Assembly: GCA_015146655.1 (NCBI GenBank)
Contig: VKHL01000246.1
Span: 1 to 26,736 of the forward strand
Direction: 5' to 3'
DNA length: 26,736 nucleotides
Source: Ochromonas danica
Taxonomy: Eukaryota; Sar; Chrysophyceae; Chromulinales; Chromulinaceae
Below are positions 19,701-26,736 of this stretch, piece after piece. Under the pieces are notes generated by a model, which did no database searches, was not told where the DNA came from, and saw nothing but the letters and a program-made list of their open reading frames with translations. The first letter of the stretch is position 1; each line of letters starts with the position of its first letter. Made by a program: the position numbers and the translations under genes.

Positions 19701-20399
19701 CGCAGTCCACTGGTTAACTTTCAATTCGATTGAAGAAGTGCGGGAAGTGGGCTGACTTGTTGGTTGAGAGCTGGGACGGCAAGATGGGCTGCTTGGGTGA
19801 GAGGTCGGCTGTGCAGATGGCTGGGTTGGCTGGGTTGTCGGCTGACATGATGGTTGGGTGGAAGGTTGGGAAGATGGCTGAGAAGAAGGTTGGGTGGAAG
19901 GACGTGAAGATGGTCTAGCTGAGGGAGAGGATGGCTCATATGTGGGCTGGGCGGTAGGTTGAGAGGAGGGTCGAGAGGAGGGTGGCGAACTGGCCGCTGA
20001 AGTCGGCTGAGGAGAGGGGAATGCTGTGGGTAAAGCCGATGGCTGCATGGAAGGTTGAGAAGAAGGATTGCCACTAGGCGTACTCGAGGGTTGAGAGGAA
20101 AGACAGCCAGATGGTTCATTCGAGGGTTGCGAGGATGGTTGACTCGTTGGTTGGCCGGAAGGTTGAGAAGAAGGCTCTTGGCTTGGTTGTGCGGAGGGTT
20201 GGGCCGTGGGGATGTCGGTAGGCTGAGTCGAAGGCTGTGCTGAAGGAAGACTGGATGGTTCATTGGTTGATTGCGAAGAAGAAGAAGAGGCAGGAGAGGT
20301 GACAGCTGATAAGGTGGCTGAAGAAGTGCCCAGAGTCCCCCATGTCAAAGCCAAGAGAAGTAGTAGAACTGTTAACACTCCTCCTCCCATTATCCTCAT
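16749..20399 (-). CDS. Secreted PSSQPT-repeat / RCC1-like protein with an internal inversion
   Basis: ATG 20397-20399 gives a signal peptide (VLTVLLLLLALTWGTLG). Domains: PSSQPT array 1 (about residues 45-222); a Cys-rich domain of about 105 residues (TACPSYSTGLTNW, FTLCPGFKF, CGGGCG); PSSQPT array 2 (about 343-710); then RCC1-like units with the core AFAALRGNGYVVSWGNCYYGG shortened or varied six to eight times, with several N-glycosylation sites. As it stands, the frame ends at 17151 (1,082 residues) after about 35 non-RCC1 residues. The missing units are found on the opposite strand at 17088-17260 and then again on this strand from 17087 to 16749, ending in a stop. Probable role: cell-wall or surface protein; PSSQPT arrays act as extended linkers in algal extracellular proteins, and RCC1-like propellers bind proteins or ligands. 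Partners are unknown. Confidence 0.75.
17088..17260 (+). other. 173-bp inverted segment inside the RCC1-like gene
   Basis: On the plus strand this segment reads GLYCWGRSSYGGN and then SSDRAFAAWRKGGEVRVWGD, clear RCC1-like units, whereas the gene around it is on the minus strand. Breakpoints placed at 17087/17088 and 17260/17261 leave both sides in register: one base before, 173 bases inside (58 codons together), and the downstream codon AGT at 17087. Placed in gene orientation the junctions read TSVGGLYCWG and VWGDSGYGGE, and the frame would be open for 1,216 residues. Confidence 0.85.
18270..19390 (-). repeat. PSSQPT-type coding array, long block
   Basis: Hexapeptide-like units SQPSSQPT, SLPSSQPT, CQPTSQPS and similar run almost unbroken for about 370 residues. 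Larger blocks also recur, for example AEPTCNPSSQPSSQPTVQPS three times, so the array grew at two scales. A second block of the same type lies at about 19735-20265. Long opposite-strand and off-frame open frames here are by-products of the 6- and 12-base periodicity. Confidence 0.9.
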
Positions 20400-21168
20400 G
20401 ATGCTTGAGGTGTACGAGAGATATAGTATTTTACTTGATATGCACCGAGAAATGACAAAGAATTTCTTCTCTTATTTATTTTCTCTATTCTATTTCTCTT
20501 TTTTTCTTGCTTTTAGTCAACAGACAGAACTTCTTGATTTATATTTATAAACGTTATCCATGTTCTTCTCCGTGCACAGCTTTATCGGGCGGTTCGTTCC
20601 ACACAGAAATCCAGAATTTCGCGCGGCTGAGTTAAGTTAACAAACGCGGGTTTTTGGCAAAAAAACGCCCCTTCCGCCTTGTTGAATGGAAGAGGTCTGA
20701 GCGAATTTTCCATGGGATTCAGTAGAAGATCACCTTTAATTGGCAATCAATGGTTCCAATTAAATAGTTAGAAAGTGATCTGTGGCTACTAGGCTAACAG
20801 GGAAGGCTAACTTAACACAACCCGGTTCAGGGCTCCTCTCTCTTCTACTCACCCCTCTTATTAGTGTCAAAGACGGTAATAAGACAATGAATGAAAAGAG
20901 TAAGGAAGTCATGAATAGGGAAGAGGACACTGCTGCTGAGTGCGGTTTTCACCACTCATTGCGCGGGAAATCCCCACTGTGCAAAAATTTCACCGCTGTG
21001 CAATTATTTCACCGCTGTGCAATTATTTCACCGCTGACCGCGCTGGGGGCAGAGACAGTGGGAAATGGCGACGGCGAGGAGAGTCGAAAACACAATCAGT
21101 CACCAACCGAGAGAAACAATGAGAGGGTGAAGATCTTCATTCGTGGACCTCGAAAGCCCTCAAATCCT
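20400..21168. repeat. Gene-poor spacer with a 19-bp triple repeat (20976-21032)
   Basis: The unit gctgtgcaattatttcacc occurs at 20976-20994 (diverged), 20995-21013 and 21014-21032. Just to its left is gcgcgggaaa, a match to the E2F-type consensus TTTSSCGC. This stretch lies downstream of the copia element's coding part and could contain its 3' LTR, but with the other LTR outside the window that cannot be shown. The 20400-20530 part is the upstream flank of the RCC1-like gene. No gene was supported. Confidence 0.5.
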
Positions 21169-23451
21169 TCAGACAACTTGTGATATTATGGATTTGGAGT
21201 CTAAATTATTTGCCTGCTCCTCCACAAGACCTTCATTTGAAGAGATATGTTCTTCGTCCTTGGAAGACATGATGTTGAGGAGGACTTGTCGGAAAGCACG
21301 ATGACGAGGGGCATTGCTTAGCTTGGTCAGTAGGTCGGCTGGTAGGATATCTCCAGGCATATATTGGATCGCCAGTTCCTGGGTCGAGAGTTTCTCTCGA
21401 GTGTACCAGAGCCGGATGTCGATATAGCGTGCGCCTGTGGAGGCACCTTGCCCTTGGACATATTGGATCATGGCCTGATTATCACAGTAGAGAGTCATAG
21501 CAGGAGAGGGTTTAGGTGATTGGTAATTAGGTTGTAATAATCTAAGGAATGACTGAACATAATAAAGTTCCTTGATTGCACTCGTGGCCGCATCTAACTC
21601 GGCTTCGAATGAACTCGTACGGATGCCAATAGTGGCATGAGTACTCGCCATGATGGCTCCAGATTGCGGATGCAGCTTCACTAGTACTCCCGTAATACTC
21701 CTGCGTTTGGGACCGGTAGCCAGGGATGCATCGGAATAAGCTGTCAGGTTGATGGTGGAGCAATCACTTCCTCCCAGGGTGAGTGGGGTAGTGATGGACC
21801 CTGAGAGATAGGAAATTACGTAATTCGCCTGCTGTAGGTGGTGTACTCGAGGTTGCTGTGTAAACCATGATAGATATGCAGTAGAAAAACATATATCGAA
21901 ACGAATTCCGCTGATCCATAATAAAGAACCTACGATGGTCAAATATTGTTTGCGCTGTTTAATATTAAGATAAACACTTTTTTCTTCCTTCATCTCATCG
22001 AATTGTTCATCGTATACTTTATAACTAGAAGGCGATATTGGAACCTTGGGGTCTTTTGTAATACTGGGATCATCAGTACTACCTAAGAACTTGATCAAGT
22101 CTTGTATACGCTTCTCCATGGTTAGTTTGATAGTACGATTAACTCGGTCACGTACTATAGTCATACCTAATACCCAATCTGGTTCAGTTGTTTTGGCGAG
22201 TTGACGAAACGGAGTTATAAAATGCTCTTCGATTAAACTGCGAGATGCACCAGTACACACGAAATCGTCAACATATACGAAAACAATAAGAGATTCAGAT
22301 GAAGTGATCCTCTTGGTGAATATGCACTGACTCATCGCAATTGCACTGAAACCCATGGTATGCAGTCGCTGCTTGACGTCATCATTATAATCCTTCGGTG
22401 AAGATTTCAATCCATATAAGGCACCAATGACTTGAAAGTATTCATCTCCTTTAGTATGCTTCGTGAATACAGGCTTCGATCCCTTGTACGACGCTGATAG
22501 AAATGCACGTACTTCATCGATGTGACAGATATCCCAATCATATATCGCTGCTAGATGGAGGATTATGAGGAACTCTTCCCGTCGGGGAGAAGGTGAAAAC
22601 ACCGAGTCTTCAGGATGATGATGCTTGCCGTTTGCAACAAGCCGAACTTTCCAAACATCTTGACCTGCCTTGACCTTGGGCTCATAAACTGGGAACATAA
22701 CTACTAAGTCTGCACCGTCGCGTATGCCGTCTTGGGCGACTTTCTTGTCAACCTTGAGTAATGTCTTTGCTGCCATGATGGTTTCCCATTCCGCCCGTGC
22801 TGCTGCACCCCAGATTGGATCAAGTAGAGCAGTTTGGAAGGATTTCGGGACATTCTCAGTGACTGCCCGATAGCACTCAATAGGTTGAGAGGTACCAATC
22901 TCGCACTTGAGTAGGTCATTAGAGGGGTCAAATATAATAATAGAAGCTTCGTTTACTGAAAAATAACACGACTGGTTGGTGTGATTACTCCAGTCCGTAA
23001 ATGTGAAATTTCCGTCAGATGCAGATGTGGTGTACATAGCAGTGTCCACTTGAGGTGGTCCATCTGGTAATATCCTCCGATTGGGTCGCCTGGATGAAAA
23101 CAGGATGTTCTGAATTCTGTCTTCATAGGATTGACGTTTGGCCTTCATCGGTTTTTCCTTTCCTTTAGGGTCATTGTTGGGAGCCTGTGGTACAGGGATT
23201 GTCTTCTTCTGAGTTGTAAGAGCAGGAGAATCCATGACAGTGGTAGGATCATCAGATAATGTCTCATCAGTGGTTGGTAAGACATTCGTTGATTGCGGAA
23301 GATCAGTGACTACTGCTGTTGTGTCTTCTTCTTCTTCCGGTGGTGGTGTTGTCGTCGTGTTGATCACAATGGGTTCAATATCATCTGAAGTAATAATCAC
23401 CGTGTTATTGTTGTTGGGTGCGTTATCATCTTTGTCAGATAACACGATCAA
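21169..23451 (-). pseudogene. Reverse transcriptase and RNase H region of the copia element
   Basis: About 760 residues. A variable acidic start is followed by a copia reverse transcriptase with the VYVDDF catalytic box, GALYGLKSSP, and an RNase H part with SDASLATGPKRRSITG, SSFEAELDA and LYCDNQAMI, all usual copia landmarks. Listed as a part of the fossil element. Confidence 0.9.
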
Positions 23452-25266
23452 CGGCTGCTGCTGATGAATCCCCCGTTGAATAAAGGGATAAGGGTTAATT
23501 CAGAGACACTCTTGAAGTGAGTTGTGGCGATGATCTGGATCCTGTTGCCTGGCGTCAGGACAGCAAACCTGCACGCACCTTTGATGTGCAGGTCTGGACC
23601 AACGTAGAGTCCCCGTTGATAGAAGGAGTGGTTGGCCACCTGATGCGCAGTGGGTGGACGCTGGACTTGAACTATTGCAAAAATAGGGAGTATTCGAATA
23701 TCGAGTAGGTCAGGACGCTTGCCTGTAAATATCTCAAATCTTGTTTTTGTTGCATCGGACTTCGAAATTGCGAGATTGTGAACAATAAGTGCCCAATGAA
23801 ACAGTTCACCCCATAGCATATAGATCTGTCTGTGGGTGAAACCCAAGTATTGAAAATTGGGGTTGTGCAGTATATAATGAATCGCCTTCGAGGTGGCTTC
23901 CTTCACTACTCGTACTGCACGTTCCACATCCGGTGTTCCATTTTGATGATAATACGGTTCCGAAATCCTCGTGTGGATTCCAGCCTCCGTGAGATAGGAC
24001 TGAGCTTCGGGTTCCAAGACTCGGAACATGCGTCTAGGTAGTACCGCCGAATCTGCACTCAGTAGTTGGATGCGGTGTCCATGGAGTTCATAGTGTGCTC
24101 GGAGAGGTTTGAGAACAAGGAGTGTGTTCTGAGTTGACGGGACAAGGAGACCCCATAAATAACCAGAGAATTTGTCGACAGATAGGAAACCGTATTTTGC
24201 CCCACCTAAAGTAGGAATTTTCTTTCTTCGAGCATGATCAGTAGTCAATTCTGGCGTTGTTGCGGCGTCCAACTCATTGTAATCTGGTTCGAAAAAATCA
24301 CACTGGACCCATTCTCCGACACTTGTGGTGGTAGGACGCGGGCCAAAATAGCCTTTGGATCCACCATATGGGTTAGGATAGGCAAGTTGAAATGCATCTG
24401 GGGTTTGTCCCCAGCGATTGGTAAATGAGTTGAGGGCTTTAATAGTGATACTTGGGTGAAGTCCAGTAACTGGATGACTTGTCCCTGCTTCGCCACGTAC
24501 GTACGCTCGAAGTGTATCCATTGAAAGACCCGAGATAAGGTATGATAAAATGCGTTCATCCGTGTTCGTCACGTTCACGCGAGTATTAAAAAACGTAGTA
24601 GCAACACCGTGCGCATGGTGTTGTTGTACTCGTGCGTCTGCCAGCAGTTGGTCTGCAGTGGTGACGGCTTGTGTAGGTGGGCATTCCCAATGATCGTCAT
24701 CGATGACCTCATAGGTCTTGTCGTGTACGTGGAGACTTTTGAGTCTGGGGAAGCGAGATATGTAATGTCGTAAATCAAGTATTTCTGTGGTGTTCAGTTT
24801 CAATACTGCACCATCAGTTTCAAATAAGATAATAGCTCCTTCTGCGGCATATTCTTGAGCGCATAGGAGACATAGGTCTTTGGGCATATTATGCACATAA
24901 CATTCGACCTTTTGATCTTCGTTAATACCAGCCTGCGTAATACCGCTCGTGCGTGGTGTTGTTGAATCCAACTATTTGTTGTTGGTAAAGAGGATTGTTT
25001 TGCGGGTAGACATACTTCAGTCTCCTTGGACATCCTGATACACTGCGGCTGCATGCCGTATCGAGTTTTATTCGGACTCGTTGTTGAATGGCTTCGCTGC
25101 TGGGCTTGGTCGATGGTTCCCTGCGTTGATTACTGGGTATGATCGCTATTGCCAGTGCTTGCTCTTGATGAAATGTTGATAGTAGTTGTGGTTGCTCGTC
25201 ATCGGTTTCACCCGCATTGCTGTCAATAATATGAGTTGAGAGTGAGTAACCTCCGTGCATTGCCAT
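23448..25266 (-). pseudogene. Protease and integrase region of the copia element
   Basis: An aspartic protease motif (KLDTACSRSVSG) is followed by a pre-integrase part and an integrase core with recognisable acidic positions (QCDFFEPDY, LLSADSAV, GTPDVERAVRVV). The region is not in one frame. Listed as a part of the fossil element. Confidence 0.8.
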
Positions 25267-25344
25267 ATTGTAGTATGTAGTAGGATCGGCTTCTTCTTCT
25301 TCTTCAAATGTCTCACCTGTGGGAATAATGGGAGGCGTTTCTAG

Positions 25345-25744
25345 TCAATAAGGGTCTGGATTAAATGAAACTGCGTACGCTCGGTTCTGTTGGGTTGAAG
25401 GTGGAGGCGGTGATTCCGATGTTGTAAGGGCTCGTCGGGATGCGACAGTCAAGTCTTGGCGGCAGAAATCTTGCGTATGGCCATACAGACCGCACTTCGA
25501 GCAATGACTATCTGAACACCGGGGTTGATGATGCATCGTATTTTGGCGATTTTGACCACCATTTTTGATACATAAAGGACACAAACGTAAAGTGGCAGTA
25601 TAGGGGAATATTTGACCTTGGCGATTTACATAATGATAGACGCCGGCCATTATTTGCTTCGGGAACAGAGTACCCGTAGGAGGTAAAGGCTGGGAGGCAC
25701 TGCGTTTCTTGCTTGGGGAATTCGAATAGGGTAATTCTGCTGTG

Positions 25745-25808
<64 letters not shown>

Positions 25809-26676
25809 GAGTCGTCGATGGTGCGATTGCTGAATATGCTGTCGTCTGTTGCTGACTCTTGTAAGAAGTTGAATTTCGCGGATAGTACGCTCTGCGATTC
25901 GATTCAGTAGAAGTTGTACCACCACCCCCAAATCCAGGAGTGGTAGAAGAAGTCAACTTTACGTTAGGTTTGGAATCGAAACTCTTGGCATCTGAGTAAC
26001 GTCTTAGGTAATCCTTAAGAACTTGAAACATGGAAGGCATGAGTTCATGGCCATCGCGTGGATACTCACTCATAGTCGTCAAGACATGACTTAGAGCGCG
26101 TTCTTGTAAAGAAGCCTGATCTGTAGGAAACGAGTTCAGATGAATGAGGGTAAAAAACAGGTCCATTGTCATATATCGCCAATAACCCATACGAGTCCAC
26201 AGCGAATATAGCTGCTCAATTTCTGTTGACCCATCCAAAATGTCTTGAGTCGTCAGTCGTAGGCGTAAACTTTTCTGAAAGGCGTTGAAAAAATCGACTA
26301 CCGTGGGTTGGTAGAATTTTTCCTGTAGGAGAGCATACACCCCCGACAAATTACCGTCTTGCAGGGGATTCTCGGTCACTGTTGTGCCATCATCCAGACG
26401 TCGAACTTGCGCGGAGAGGTAAATCATCAATTGTGGATAAGGAGTAATTTGTTGTCGAATTGCACCACAAATATGCGTAATGCAAAGTTGAAGATGTTGA
26501 ATGAACGCGATCAAGGCAGCATGCTCATCTTGCATTTTCTTAAATTGAGCGGTAGAAAGATGATACTCTTTGTTCAGACGAAGTGCCTCGTGATACTCCT
26601 CGAGACGACTGGTAAATTCTTCATCAATTTCGGCGTCAATTTGATCTTTCAAGAGAAGATGTAGTATTGCTGGCAA
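25345..26676 (-). pseudogene. Gag region of the copia element
   Basis: About 440 residues. A helical capsid-like part is followed by a Thr run coded by the GTA/TAG microsatellite and a CCHC zinc knuckle (CSKCGLYGHTQDFC) near the end, which binds RNA in this family. Listed as a part of the fossil element. Confidence 0.8.
25744..25809. repeat. (GTA)n microsatellite inside gag
   Basis: About 22 GTA units without interruption; on the minus strand it codes for a Thr run. Length is likely variable between copies of the element. Confidence 0.95.
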
Positions 26677-26736
26677 TACTTATTTAATTCATGCTATTTT
26701 CTCTGTCTTTTCCCTCTGTCAATGATTGGAATTCCA

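Larger units (their letters stand above)
21169..26736 (-). mobile_element. Ty1/copia-type LTR retrotransposon fossil, 5' end outside the window
   Basis: Gag, protease, integrase, reverse transcriptase and RNase H follow in this order on the minus strand. Integrase before reverse transcriptase is the Ty1/copia order, as opposed to gypsy. Coding parts are long and well kept, so the copy looks young, but the pol region is spread over more than one frame with roughly two or three breaks, part of which might be the recoding known in this family. The 5' LTR is not in the window and no LTR pair could be compared, so age cannot be measured. Copia elements of this kind are abundant in diatoms and other stramenopiles. 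Confidence 0.9.

Noticed and set aside
18254-20263. Long open frames in other frames and on the other strand of the PSSQPT arrays (for example 18254-19126 and 19721-20263)
   Set aside because: The arrays have 6- and 12-base periodicity that keeps several frames open at once; the products are low-complexity and lack the signal peptide and domains seen in the main frame.
20782-21183. Plus-strand open frame of 133 residues
   Set aside because: It runs across the 19-bp tandem repeat and has no protein-like motif; probably chance.
26690-26736. tRNA primer-binding site or LTR edge at the right end of the window
   Set aside because: No convincing match to an initiator-tRNA complement was seen and the other LTR is not available for comparison.

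Overview
The window is nuclear DNA of a eukaryote. Genes are split by GT-AG introns, mobile elements are abundant, and one secreted protein carries long Pro-Ser-Ser-Gln-Pro-Thr (PSSQPT) arrays of a kind common in diatoms, brown algae and other stramenopiles. An OPR-like helical-repeat gene, a family typical of organelle RNA factors, fits a plastid-bearing protist. A stramenopile alga is my best guess; the sequence alone does not prove it. No rRNA, tRNA or CRISPR array was seen.

Layout. 1-1660: broken minus-strand copy of an ankyrin-repeat gene, with intron repeats and two fold-back inverted repeats (322-482 and 1662-1856). 1990-2804: degraded plus-strand coding scraps. 2935-3799 (minus): two-exon globin gene, probably N-myristoylated. 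4456-5440 (minus): decayed unrecognised coding region. 5956-7719 (minus): OPR-like protein with nine 41-residue repeats and one in-frame TGA. 8344-8640 (minus): tail of a Harbinger-like transposase. 8858-12630 (minus): complete nine-exon ankyrin gene, the paralogue of the broken copy. 12836-14823: 1,988-bp DNA transposon with terminal inverted repeats and TTA target duplications, carrying two convergent damaged genes. 14914-15825: helix-turn-helix (HTH) transposase-like fragments. 16749-20399 (minus): secreted PSSQPT / RCC1-like protein with an internal 173-bp inversion. 21169 to the right edge (minus): Ty1/copia retrotransposon fossil whose 5' end lies outside the window.

The strongest structural signals are three. 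(1) Flipping 17088-17260 in place makes the RCC1-like gene one uninterrupted frame from 20399 to 16749. (2) The ankyrin gene is built of tandem 102-bp phase-0 exons embedded in related introns, so whole repeats can be gained or lost without frame damage. (3) The second ankyrin copy lost its coiled-coil exon at a fold-back repeat. The genes do not form an operon or an obvious pathway; the neighbourhood looks like a rearrangement-prone accessory region. Exon and start choices are hand-made from splice consensus, reading frame and family knowledge, without transcript or database support.
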